The notes below the pieces were generated by a model. That model was given only the letters and a program-made list of their open reading frames with translations. It did not search any database and was not told the origin of the DNA. This document shows, piece by piece, positions 10,759 to 21,738 of a stretch of DNA of 64,000 nt. The stretch is taken from NCBI GenBank assembly GCA_047967505.1, contig CM106541.1; one strand, given 5' to 3'. Within the stretch, counting starts at the first letter, position 1, and the number at the start of each line of letters is the position of its first letter. Position numbers and translations under genes: made by a program. The stretch is from Dipteris shenzhenensis (taxonomy: Eukaryota > Polypodiophyta > Polypodiopsida > Gleicheniales).

Positions 10759-13055
10759 GCGTGCCTCCATAGATAGCACATCTCGGCAAACTTTGCGAAA
10801 TGTTCACTGGAAGTAGAGCTCACAATTGGACTCAGTAGGAGAAAAATAGCACATCTAAGTAGGAAAAAGAGAGATATAATTTCGCAGTCAAATGAAAAAC
10901 CAAAGTCCATTGGATAATTCTCCAGCCCCGCACATCTGAATTGTTCTCTAAACACCTAAAAGGCTAGAAGGAGCACCCCCGAATTGCAATCTTTTCCTCA
11001 TTGGTTTTGAGACTGAAAGCTTTCTACGATCTACAACAGGCTTGCGAAAGCCTTGGAAATCATGGAAAGAAGCTGTCTCTAATGGATGGAGAATCTCCTT
11101 CAAGGTCGACGACAGAGGGAGACGGTGTACGAGTCATAAATCAGACCTTTAAAGGCAAGACAAGACTCATAGAACCAGTAGAGGAAATCCGCCATAGCTG
11201 GCTTGCACTGAGTCGAAAGTCATAGCACAATCCTCCATCCGGGCTGCCGCGGACAACCACAAGGCACTCAAAAAATCAAAAATGCTATTTTGATTGGAGG
11301 ACCCATCCACCAAAGTTCTGCTTTGAGTTCCTTGTGGTCTTCTCCAAGCTCTACGCCACATCACGCAAGGCGTCAACCCTTCAAATTTTTAATTTCTTTG
11401 ATATCTTAACCATACAATCAGACCCTAATCATCCTTTCAGTAGCAATAGCTCTTTTTGAGAAATATAACAATGGCTCTTTCTCACTGCCATATGAGAGGG
11501 ATAAAAGTGGCCGAGAGGAATGGGACTCAAGGTTAGCTGAAGAATAAGAAGAAGAAGGAGAGAGAGAAAGAGCAGGAGAAGAACCTATAAGAAGCAGAAA
11601 CTTATATTTTGTATTAAGGCTTATGACAAATCTTTCATTAAACAGCAAAAGCTTTCATTAAAAAGACAAAAGCCGTTTGGAAGGGAAGAATCAAAGAAGC
11701 GAAAACTTATATTTTTTATTAGGGCTTACAACAAAGCTTTCATGAAACAGCAAAAGCTTCTCCCCAACGATCCTACAACACTATGAAACCACTATGGGCT
11801 TAGAGCCCAAAGGGCTAAACATACGAAGGGTATCTTTCTTCTCCTTAGCTCCATTTCCTTCAAATTGTTTTTAGGTTATCCAAATAGGGGGGGGACAAGG
11901 CGACAACACTCTTTAAGCCCTTTGCTTTCATGTCATGTGACAATGGAAAAGCTATGTAGATTCAAATATTGACATATCAGATGGCAATCACAAGCTGTTA
12001 CTGTTGTGATGGACTTAAGGTGTGGAACAAGCATATTAAGGTGTGAAATGTTTGGCCTTTTCATCATGTTTCTTTGGTACTCTGGATAGGTGAAGATTGG
12101 GAGAGCTGGTCCTAAGCTACTTCTCACCTTGATGGTTCCAGTTTATTTGCAGCAAATGCTGAAGCAAAGAAAGTATTAGCAGTCACTTGTGGTGATTTTA
12201 CCGACGTTCGACTATGATTATGACAATTGACAGCCAGGTAATATGTCAGTATCTTATCCATTCACGAGACTTATTCTCGGTGCTTATATTCTCGGCACCC
12301 AGGGAAGGGCCAGTTCCCTCGGATTATATCTCTTTGGGAAAGGAAGCACGCCACCTCCCCGCCCACACTATGTGTGGTTATAATAATTATATATTACATA
12401 TTATCATACAAATGTTTTCAATTTCAAAATTGCTTGTTTTCAATCTGAATATTTCTTACAACATTCCTCTCTTTTGATGCATGTTGTCGATGCGAGGGAG
12501 CAAGGAAAGCCAAGCTAGATGCAAGATCAAAAGATACCAACACCTTTACTCATATGATTGTAGTTCATGTGACAATATTGTATACATTGCAATGAGCATC
12601 AATTATGAGCTCTTGTGAGCGTTGCCTTATTCATGTATTCTTAAAATCCCGAAATGCACAAACAATATGGACATCGCCAAGTCAATAATAAAATATCACC
12701 CGTGACATTTGCAAGGATGATCAAGTCCCAACAAACCTTGTGTCGTGTCTCTCTTACTCATTTGCTTTTTTTCTTTAAAATTCTACTAAACTGCTAGGAG
12801 CCACCATTAATTTCAAGTTAGAAGTTATGTGCTCCATGATGGAAGGGTTGCCTCGCGCAAATCTAGTTTAATACACAGTTTTACTTTTTGCGAAGAAAAA
12901 GGTGTTGGTTGCATGGCATGGTTTACAATCCGTCAAAGGTTAGGGTCGCGTGTAATGTAATCTCAGCCGTTGGATTCAAAATCTTACAGAATGGGAATTT
13001 TTCCCTTGCCCAAAAAAGTTGCTCACAGTCAGAATTCGAATGTGCTGGAAACCTG
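10759..13055. other. Intergenic sequence with one local duplication
   Basis: No gene is supported. A direct repeat of about 65 bp (11588-11660 and 11697-11760, sharing AAACTTATATTTT and AAACAGCAAAAGCTT) is the only structure I see. The sequence after the P450 remnant cannot be aligned by eye to the rest of a P450. Confidence 0.45.
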
Positions 13056-13712
13056 CAAGAAAGAAAGAACGAATTCCTTCCCTCTTAAGACATCGATGAT
13101 TAAATTTGGGAATGCTCTCCGCCTCTAATACAAGTTGCCCTCTTAAGGCATCGATGATGAAATTTGGAAATGCTCTCCGCCTCTAATACAAGTTGGAGTA
13201 GGGAAAGGGAGGGGGGAAGCCTTTTCCCCTCAAAAAATGGCGAGTGGATGAGCCGTGCAGAGATTCGAAACAACTCTCTCCACACACAACAAAAACAAAA
13301 TATCAATAGTGGAAACCAGATCAAGCTTCCATACAAGTGACAGAAGTATACGAGTAACACGTAGATACAATCTTTGGTAGTACCCTCAAATCACTCCATA
13401 TCAAATCACACTTTCACCACAACCTTGTAATAAATATGCCTGTTAGCGATAAGCAACTTCGTCAATCTCAATCTCACAGCCAACACAAGTAAGTGTTGTA
13501 CGCATATGCGAAAAGTGCACGGCCCGCCCACTCACCATTTTATTAGGGGAAGGAATTCGTTCTTATTCCAAATTTAATCATCGATGCTTTAAGAGGGAAG
13601 GAATTTTAAGAGGAAAGGAATTCGTTCTTATTCCAAATTTTAATCATCGATGCTTTAGGAATTCGTTCTTATTTCAAATTTAATCATCGATGCTTTCGTT
13701 CTTTCTTTCTTG
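13056..13712. mobile_element. Foldback/MITE-like element with 18-bp perfect terminal inverted repeats
   Basis: CAAGAAAGAAAGAACGAA at 13056-13073 has its exact reverse complement at 13695-13712, 657 bp end to end. Inside each end lies a longer imperfect inverted pair (GAATTC, ATCGATGATTAAATTTGG and its complement). The left arm also has a tandem copy (13090-13195) and the right arm three partial copies (13548-13605, 13618-13660, 13665-13695). It has no coding capacity. Clear flanking target duplication was not seen. It ends immediately before the open frame of the F-box/kelch-like gene, so it may have replaced that gene's original 5' end. Confidence 0.6.
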
Positions 13713-13714
13713 TA

Positions 13715-14785
13715 TTGTTTGTACGTCGTGAGAAACATCAGATTGAGGGTGTACAGTGCAAGTACAGGTTCTCAAATCATAAGAGAAGGAGGAGGGGAAG
13801 GGCAGTGGAGAAGGAGGAGGGGGAGGGCAGTGGCACTCGCTCCTCCCTCTTCTCCGCTCTCCACTTATCTGCTCTCCGTGTGGCAAACCCTCCGGCGACC
13901 GATGAGTTATTTGAGGGGCCGCACATGTCTTGTTGCCTCGCTGCCGGCGCTGGGGGTCTCGTGTGCTTCCTGGCTTACGGTCTGAAACGTCCTCTGCCTG
14001 GCTCAGCAGAGTTAGAACAGATCTCCTCCCAATACGACTCTGGAATTTTAGATCCGGAGGAATTCGCTAATTCTGTATTCGACCAGGATAGTTGCACCCC
14101 GCTGGTGCTCAATCTTCTCACGGGCGCTGTCAACATACTCCCACCGACTCACTATGGTTATAATAATGGGTGGAAAACCTTGGCAAACGGCCGGCTTCCC
14201 ATGTCTATGCATCTCAATTCTGCCACTACATCTTACAATATCGTTCTTTGCGATTCTTCGCTCCGCTATGTGGAGGCTTATGATTCGCGAAGCAGATTGT
14301 GGACGGTTGTTTCTGGCGGTCCATTGGGTAGCATTCCTCCGGGCGATGTTCGGAAAGGGGACCTGTTCTCTCTTAAGGTTCCTGATGGCTTGCTTTATTC
14401 CTACAGCCTAGAAACGGATACATGGAGTACGGCGCAAACAGGCATTCCGTCTGAAGTCGAGGAGCTGCATCATCACGTTGCCGAAGCCCAAGGTGGACGA
14501 GTCGTGCTTGCGACGTATCTAAAGTGTCCGGAATCGTGGGAGCTGCAGGGGTTCGGAGTTTGGGAACTAGGACTATCATCAGACGGAGCTTGGAGGTGGG
14601 AGGCAGTGGCAAGAACACCCCCTCAATTGTACTGGGAGGGATGGTACGACAACGAAGAAGACAACACTTTCTTCAAATTTGTTGTATACGAAAATGTGAT
14701 ATGCATTACGGGTGGGAATTCTGTGGAACTCTTCCGTCCTTTTGTTTACGACCTTGCTCTGTACCTGAGAAGGAGGACGCTCTAG
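13715..14785 (+). pseudogene. F-box/kelch-repeat-type protein, C-terminal part only
   Basis: The frame is open from 13715 to the stop at 14785, but its first ATG is at 13925 (MSCCLAAGAGGLVCFLAYGL). The typical order of plant F-box/kelch proteins follows: a Cys/Gly-rich strand, PLVLNLLTGAVNILPP (usual NPLTxxWxxLPP), then beta-propeller-like strands with RLWTVVSGGPLG, YSYSLETDTWS, FGVWELGL and WRWEAVARTPPQ. Such proteins pair an F-box that binds SKP1 of an SCF ubiquitin ligase with a substrate-binding propeller. The F-box should lie upstream, but that sequence is Arg/Gly-rich low complexity and then the foldback element. So this is either truncated or a 287-residue protein without an F-box. GC content is higher than the neighbours, as expected of real coding DNA. 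Confidence 0.65.
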
Positions 14786-14789
14786 GGCT

Positions 14790-16285
14790 CTTTGCTTTCC
14801 GGCCCACTTTTAATACCATGGTTTAGTGGATGGCACATTCCTCTGATCAAGGGGTATGTGACTCATCCCGATGATCTCCCTCCATGAGAGCTGGCTGCCC
14901 GCTTTCGATTCCCTCTATCCCTCTAGACGGCACATTTCACACTCCGTTATTGCACGTTGTTTTCAAGAACCTCGAAAAGAATAGCATGGGCTCTCATGAT
15001 ATTAATCTTAAATGCAAAAAAATGTTGTTGGTTGCAGTGTGTCCTTTTCAATTTCATAAATGTAACAGTTGCAATTTTTGCAACGATATCAAATTATTTT
15101 TGTGAATTGGGATTAAACAATGTGATTCTTGTTAGTTCTTACCTTCTTGGGTTAGTCATTACACGGGGTAGTAGAGATCCCATAATTCAAGAAAGGGAGG
15201 GATTGGGGTGAGAGCTCACGACCACCAACAAAAGGGAAAGTGGATGGAGTGGAGTTGGACGGGACGTGCAATAAGGGAGAGACATTGAGGGAAGAGGCAA
15301 GGCAACTACACAGCCTAAGCCTTAAAAAAACGAGGAAGCTCATGATTGGAATAGCTCAAAGGATGCATGTACAAGAGAGGAATTGGCTAATATGGGAGCT
15401 CAAGAGGAGGGACCATCTCAACTTGGAGGACAAATTAACAAGTCTCATGTCAATCCAATCAATTGAACAAGAGCTCGTTGACTTATTGATTAGAGGTAAG
15501 GTAATTGCTTATTCCATTTGCAGTAGATTCAACAATACTAAGAGTTAGGAATTTGTGGTAAAATTGCAGTCAACACTTGTCTTAAGATTGATGTGAGTGG
15601 CCACTTATTTGGGATTACCAATCCAATAGCACTTCTCCATGTATCATTGCAATCCTTTTCACTTCTACTTTTTGAATTAATATGGGTGATCAAGTAAACT
15701 AAATGGAGCTCAGTGCGCCTACAAGGTTGCAAATTGTGATGTTGTGATTGTCACTATGATTGTGTGTTGCTTCATACTTGGTTATGAATATGAACGTGGA
15801 AATTGGAGCTTAGAATGTTGCATTTTCTAAGAAATTCTTTGAAATGCATCAAGAAGATAGAGCCAATGTTGTATATCTAGATGATCGATGAAGGAGGGGT
15901 CACCTAAGTAATAAAACCACTTAGAGAGATCTCCCTAGACAATTATAACAATGCATTTTAAATTTGCTAAGCCAAATGTATCATACGTAGAATGAACGTG
16001 TAGAGCCTTGTGATCTCCTTGTGATTCTTATGGAAGTAGCAACTACTCTAGGGGAGGGGGCTCACAAGGCCTAAAAACATGTGCGATTATGATTTGGAAA
16101 TTGTGATCTACCCCTATGGTCAAAGTATTCAAAGAGTCCAATTGCCTCCAAGTTAGAAATTTCTCTCATTCCTTCATTTTTTATAATCATACCTAAAAAA
16201 GGGGCAAGATAAATCTCAAACACACACGACAAGACGGAGTAGGATGACGTGTAAGGAAGCCATAAGGTAAGCATCGTAAGGACGC
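14790..16285. other. Intergenic sequence, no clear gene
   Basis: Downstream of the F-box/kelch frame. A + strand open stretch at 15240-15548 encodes a charged, helical peptide (MHVQERNWLIWELKRRDHLN) that might be a small coiled coil, but nothing supports its being a gene. The rest shows no repeat or motif. Confidence 0.4.
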
Positions 16286-16298
16286 CATAAGGAAAGCT

Positions 16299-16745
16299 AT
16301 GGGTGATTGCATCAGAGAAGCAAGAAGCACGATGAACGGAATGAAGCACAAGCGGGATGAAGTGAACTTGTGGAGAAGCTATGAGGAGGTCAGAATCAAG
16401 AGGAGCAGGCTCGAGAGTCCTTCTAGATTCAGATGGGTGGCAGAGTCAATAAACAAATTTTCTCTACTCTTGGCCCTAGACATAGTAGAGAGAGTGTATC
16501 CCAACTTATTGACTCACATGGGGTTTTACAGACAGATCCTGATGATGTCTTGCTCATAGCTTCAGATTTTTATGCCGCCCTTCTTACTGCTGATCCTGAG
16601 ACACGGGATAGAGAGGATGCTAGACAGGTTATTTGGCAGAGCATCCCTTTGTTGGTGAAACTAGATATCAATGTTTTGCTTGATGCACCTTTCACCAACA
16701 CAGAGTAGGACTGCACTTTCAGCCCTTCAAGGGCAAGTGCCCAGG
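16299..16745 (+). pseudogene. LINE ORF2 linker region, degenerate
   Basis: Two overlapping frames give a charged helix (KHKRDEVNLWRSYEEVRIKR), then SRFRWVAES and LIDSHGVLQTDPDDVL followed by DFYAAL, the standard linker before the RT where LINEs read R-x-x-I-x-x-L-x-D-x-x-G then F-Y-x-x-L-F. The reading ends at the target site CCAGG where the solo LTR begins. Confidence 0.75.
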
Positions 16746-17436
16746 TGTTAGAGTTAGCTCAAATGTCCACCTCTCATGTAACCCACCAATATTCTGTGTA
16801 CCCAATGTTGTAAGGCCCCCATATGAGGAGAAGCCATGATGGGTATCGGATATTGGGAGGGATCCCCAGTTTAGACATTGGAAGGGGTCTTAGAGTAGAC
16901 CAGATGGTTATGAGACGGCTTAGGAGCCAAGAGTAGATACCCGTCTGCAAAAAGGGGGGGTTCGGGGGGGCGATAGCCCCCCCGATAGCAGGGGGTCCGG
17001 GGGGCGCAGGCCCCCGGGGGTCTGGGGGCAAAGCCCCCAGCGGCAGGGTCCGGGGGCTGCCGGTAGCCCCAGGCCCGACGGTATGACCTATGCGCGATCC
17101 TTCATCTGCCCGCCGGCATGTTTTCTGAAGGGTCGGCTGGTCTTCCAGGCCGACTGTCTATTAGGCCGACTGCCTATTACAAGGCCGACCGTCAACCACT
17201 TACACTATATAAGTGGCCACCCCCTATCATTAGATCACCAGTTCTTCACGCTCATAGTCCTCCGTCCAGCATCTGTCTAGATCACCATCGAAGCTCTGTC
17301 TGTAGAGCGCACGGGTGGACAGCCAACCATCAGTTGTATCAGCAGTTTGGTATATCAGAATTTTTGTATTCTCTCCAGCTTTCCATCGTGTACTTGCGTT
17401 TTGTTGTTATCTTCCACTGCGTACTATTTTCTTACA
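16746..17436. mobile_element. Solo LTR (691 bp) with CCAGG target duplication
   Basis: Starts TGTTAG and ends CTTACA. CCAGG lies directly before (16741-16745) and directly after (17437-17441). Removing the LTR and one CCAGG brings the LINE linker next to PGSDGLTPSFFIAFW, the canonical start of the LINE RT, which independently proves the boundaries. A TATATAAG box lies near 17208. A GC-rich stretch (16954-17075) holds several G-run/C-run hairpins. No internal coding remains, as expected after LTR-LTR recombination. Superfamily is not certain; the length and TG...CA ends fit Copia or Gypsy. Confidence 0.88.
16964..17070. promoter_or_regulatory. Chain of G/C hairpins inside the solo LTR
   Basis: Successive perfect stems: seven G (16964-16970) with seven C (16977-16983); CTGGGGGC (17022-17029) with GCCCCCAG (17033-17040) around a 3-base loop; further G5/C5 pairs between and after them. 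They lie upstream of the TATA box. A role in transcription is inference. Confidence 0.5.
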
Positions 17437-18240
17437 CCAGGTTCGGATGGCCTTACCCCCTCTTTTTTTATTGCATTCTGGGATATGATTGGAGACTACA
17501 TTACTTCAGCCCTGTAGGGTATTTGGGACTTTGGTGATATGCCCGGGTTGCTTATAGAAGGTCTCATCCACCTTATCCCGAAAGGAGGTTGCAAAAATCT
17601 AGTGTCCCAGTGGAGGCCTATCACACTTCTAGGGACTTGTTACAAAATTCTGGCCAAGGCAATCAGCCTCCGATTACATGCCTTTCTCCCAGATCTTATT
17701 CATGACACTCAGACGGGAAGCATTTTTTATAACATTTTCTCTTTCTGGGAAGCCTCATAGTGGGCCATGCAAAGCGGCCAGAATCTAGCCATTCTACTTT
17801 TGGATTTTGAGAAAGCTTATGACAGAGTAGATTGGGGTTTTTTGGAGGGCACCCTTCTACGTTTTGGCTTTACTGATGTTTGGATCAGAGGTGTTTCCTC
17901 CTTGTACAGATCAGCCCACAGCCAGGTACTTATTGGTGGGGTAAGGGGTGAGAGATTTCAGATTTCCAGATCAGTCCATCAGGGATGCCCCCTTGCTCCT
18001 TTTCTTTTTTGGTTCGTGGCCGAAGCTATGCGTATCTATGTTAGATCTCAAGCTGACATCATTGGGCTGAGACTTCCCATTAGAAGGAAAGAGGAGTTAC
18101 TTGACAGTGAGTTGGCAGATGACACATCAGTTTACTTGGATGCCACTCCACAGACACTCACTTCTTTCAGGACAGCATTGGATTTATTTTACTTGGCGGC
18201 GGGGGCGCAAATAAATTGGCATAAATCCAATGGCTTTTGA
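17437..18240 (+). pseudogene. LINE reverse transcriptase domain, stop-interrupted
   Basis: Motifs in order: PGSDGLTPSFFIAFW, LIEGLIHLIPKGG, WRPITLLGTCYKILAKAISL, a stop at about 17758, LAILLLDFEKAYDRVDW (RT motif A with its Asp), VHQGCPLAPFLF (motif B), and ELADDTSVYL in the place of FADD (motif C, both Asp kept), then GAQINWHKSNGF. The enzyme copies element RNA at a nicked chromosomal site. Two or more in-frame stops (about 17520 and 17758) and a following stop make it non-functional. Confidence 0.88.
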
Positions 18241-18299
18241 ATCAGTGATGAGGACACTTCAGTTTGGGGGCTTGACATAGGATTCACTTGGGTTCAGAG

Positions 18300-19920
18300 G
18301 GGTGTGCCTGTCAGGTATTTGGGAAGCCAAGTCGGCTTGGATATTTCTTCCATGCAGCAGTTTGCTTCCGTGTTGGAGAGCATCAGGAGGAAGCTCCTTT
18401 TTTGGAGCTCATCCAAGCTGGATCTTGCCTCTAGATTGTGGTGGTCAACCAGGTCCTCTTGGCCACGGCCTGGTTGGTTTGTTCTTGCTGGTGCTATTCT
18501 AGAAACTGCATCACTCAGCTCAGGAGACCGATCAGAAATTTTCTTTGGAGTGGGCTTGATGGCACAGCAGATACCTTAGCCAGGGTGGCTTGGGAGACTC
18601 TCATTGTGCCTACACAGGAAGGGGGTCTCAATATTATTGATCTAGTGCAGAGCTTCACTATGCAAGATGGTGATGCGGGGACCTATTCCAGGGCAGGAAC
18701 CGTGGAAGGCCTTTCTTATTAGCAACATACAGAGGTGCACACCTTATTAGGGAGGAGACTGGATGAGCAGTATTAGGTGGATCTTCACCATAACACACCT
18801 CAGATCACCTTCGTCCCCTCTCATGGTTGCCATTCTGAAAGCATGAGCCAGTTTCAGGAGCTCTCTTCGTAGGATTCCTCCTTCCTCTCGTGAAGAGATT
18901 GATAGGCCACTCATCATGTGGAATGACAGTATCTTAGATAATCATGGCAGACCACTTGGTGCCTCACTCTACATGCAGTGGTCCAGGTGGGAGAGGGGAC
19001 TTGCATCATCTTTGGGGTCTTGGAAAGCTTTCCGCAGGCTTCCAGAGGAGACCAAGTCTCAGTTGACAGAACATCTCAGAGGCAGTGCAGGGAGGATCTT
19101 GCAGATTGAGGCAGCCCTTCTAGAGGAGTGGGTAGACATAGATGATATGCCACTCACTTGCTCCACTTGGTCAGGTACTTTTACGAGAGGCGGTGTTCCA
19201 CTTCAGCTTTTGGCCTTTCGAGATGCATAGGAGGATGCTTTAGTTTTTATTGTGTAGGATGGTGGTAGATTGCTCAGATCCACAGAGGACATCTTGCTTG
19301 AGTCTGCTTTTCAGCCTATCAAGGTTGTAGGTCTTTTGGTGCAGGGAACAGATTCAGAGTGGTTCCTCGACCCAGACCGCCGGCTACTCTCCACCGGGTC
19401 TTGGAGGATTTGGCTCTACGGGGGAGTTCCCATTAGGTATTTGCAGTGGGACCCTAGAGAGTGGGAGTGGATTGACGCAAGGCATCAAGAGAAGAGCATC
19501 CCCTTCTTTCGTTACACGGTCAGTAATCCCAGGAGATTTCAGCTCAGTAGTAGAGGTTGGAGATTTCAGAGTTCCTCATTGGGAGATATTTGATATCAGT
19601 GCGGATCTGTAGAGGTGCTTCTGGAGGAGACTCTAGAAATCCCACAGGAATAGAAAGATCACTCTATTCTTTTGGCTTTCTATCCATGGTGGGATTGTAG
19701 TAAACCTTTGGAGATCCAGGCCGACCCTACTTGCCCTCATTGCCTCTCTGCTTGGGAGACTATTCAGCATTGTTTATGGGATTGCAGACAAGGCGAGGAT
19801 GATTTGGATGGGGGTAGCCAGGATTTTCAGTCACTTTGCCCACTCCCCATTCTTTATGACATGGGGCTCAGTGGCTTGGCTTTCTCTTATAGGGTCTCAG
19901 GTATTCTATGAGAGACTTGA
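18300..19920 (+). pseudogene. LINE ORF2 C-terminal part with zf-RVT-like finger
   Basis: Broken frames give GVPVRYLGSQVGLDI, RPIRNFLWSG (the usual thumb motif), WETLIVPTQEGGLNIIDL and, near 19720-19790, CPHCLSAWETIQHCLWDC, the Cys/His zinc finger that closes plant LINE ORF2. The same finger appears in the second copy as CHRCHMALESVQHCLWEC. Several frameshifts and stops are present. Confidence 0.8.
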
Positions 19921-20420
19921 CTCCTCTCGGGCCATTTTGGTTCGACGTCATCAGATTGAGTCCTGTTCGTTGGATGTGGTACCACACCTTCCTTTTACGG
20001 ATGTACATGCCTCTACTTCTTGGGAGATTTTAGCGAGCATAGCATCCTGGCATGTCTGGAGAGCCAGATGCACAGAGGCTATGGAGGGTACTCAAGTTCA
20101 TCCCTCGCACACTTTAGCTAGTATCTGGACAGACACCGTACATACTTTGATGGCCGTATGGATGAGTATATAGGGAGACTCCCGTGCAGCCTCAGCTAGG
20201 AGGGCTTCTTTCTTCAGGGAATGGAAGGATTCTTCTTTCTTCTCTGAGACTCCTACTAGGTTGAGGTGGTACTTTCAACCTCAGCCTTGGTTATTTTCCA
20301 CCTCACTCTGAGGGGTTTTATTCATCCTCATGATTTCATGATGTTGTATTTCCGCTCAGAGCTTGCTCTAGCGAGTTTCTTTCTTACTTAATAGAAGTCT
20401 CTTTTTTGCAAAAAAAAAAG

Positions 20421-21195
20421 CATCAAAGACAAGCTTCTAATGCTCTTAAATGGCTTTCCTACAAGAAAAAACAGTTTTTCGTCCTCACTCTCACTTTCTC
20501 CCTCTCTTTTCTCCTACAACTCCACTTAACAAGCTCCAAGGTAAGCTTGAAGACTTGTGAAATGGGAATATATCGAAGGAAGACAAGTGCAAATGCAAAA
20601 GCATACCTTTTCTTCCCGGTAGCGGCACTAAAAATGTAGTGTGAGTCTCGGCGGTGACTCACGTGTCATGGGGATGTTGAAGATATGCCGACGGAGTCTC
20701 CACTCCTAGCTACTCCTTGTGGGAGCAATGCATAGCACGAGTCGTCTGCAAGTGTCACGTAAGTGGCCTCCGGACTGTTGCAATGTGGTTCCACACGCGA
20801 GAGAGAGAGGGAAGGGAAAGAGGGGAGTGGAGAGGGAGAAGGGAGGGAGAAGAAGAAGTAGTCCCTCACCTTTTCTTTATGGGAGGGGAGGGTGTTAGAA
20901 GATGAAGTCAAGTTGAGTGTGTTTTAGTGTGTTCTACTAGGAGTTCTGGTAGAGTCTTATGTGTGAGTACCATGTGTCATATTGGGATCCATCCCATATA
21001 AATTTGTGCACTCTAGTGTGTGTGCCTATCCTATAAAGATTTGTACTTGTCACTTGTCAAATTATTCAATCTAATGAAGCCTAGAAGCACTTTGGTCTAC
21101 ATGTGAGTACTTTCTTTTGGTTCATGCTCTTTCATTATGTCTTTCATACTTTCTAGTTGTTTCCTTTGCTTCCATCCTCCATAGCTCTCTTACCT
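20421..21195. other. Region between LINE and Copia remnant
   Basis: No gene. Contains a purine-rich tract (about 20800-20875) on the + strand and a segment (20930-21100) with TATAAA-like and TG/CA-rich sequence that could be LTR or 3' flank of the adjacent minus-strand Copia element. A matching second LTR was not found. Confidence 0.35.
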
Positions 21196-21197
21196 TC

Positions 21198-21690
21198 CTA
21201 CCCTACCTTCTCTCCCTAGTCCACTATGTTCCTTCATTGCAAGTATCTATTGTTTATAATGAGCAACCTTTTTTCTGGCAATCTTGCACGTACCATTTCA
21301 TAAAATGAGAACTTCAGCCAGAGAGGAGCATGATCCATATGTGGAAAAGCATAATCACCCCACATGGAGCAAGCAAATGCAAAGATCTTGACTTTTTGAG
21401 TGCAATACAGAATCTTAGGTGTTGTAGAGAAGGTCCAACTTTAATTCCACCCTACCTTCTCTCCCTACTCCACTATGTTCCTTCATTGCAAGTATCTATT
21501 GTTTATAATGAGCAACCTTTTGTCCGGCAACCTTGCATGTGCCATTTCATAAAATGAGAACTTCAGCCAGAGAGGAGCATGATCCATATGTGGAAAAGCA
21601 TAATCACCCCACATGGAGCAAGCGAATTCAAAGATCCTGACTTTTTGAGTGCAATTGTAAAGAAGGTCCAACTTTAATTCCATGGTCATT
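21198..21690. repeat. Tandem duplication of about 250 bp
   Basis: 21198-21440 and 21448-21690 are nearly identical (both include CCACTATGTTCCTTCATTGC then AAGTATCTATTGTTTATAAT and CACATGGAGCAAGC). The second copy has lost about 20 bp near 21655. Each begins with a pyrimidine tract whose minus strand is polypurine (GGGAGAGAAGGTAGGGTGG-like), located just past the end of the minus-strand Copia frame, so the unit may contain the Copia polypurine tract. Confidence 0.8.
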
Positions 21691-21738
21691 CTTCGAGTAT
21701 AATTTGAGATTTCTGAACATTGTCTTCATATCATGTTT

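Larger units (their letters stand above)
16290..20420 (+). mobile_element. LINE (non-LTR retrotransposon) ORF2, split by a solo LTR
   Basis: Covers the end of the endonuclease-RT linker (16299-16745), reverse transcriptase (17437-18240), thumb/connection region (18300-19600) and terminal zinc finger (about 19640-19800), ending near an A-run at 20409-20419. The frame is broken by many stops and shifts. ORF1 and endonuclease are missing at the 5' side, as is usual for truncated LINE copies. A second copy of its 3' end is at 27780-28715 on the other strand, and 42480-44470 holds an ORF1-endonuclease piece that may belong to the same family. Confidence 0.85.

Noticed and set aside
15240-15548. 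102-codon frame with charged helix
   Set aside because: No start context, homologous motif or neighbouring exon to support a gene.
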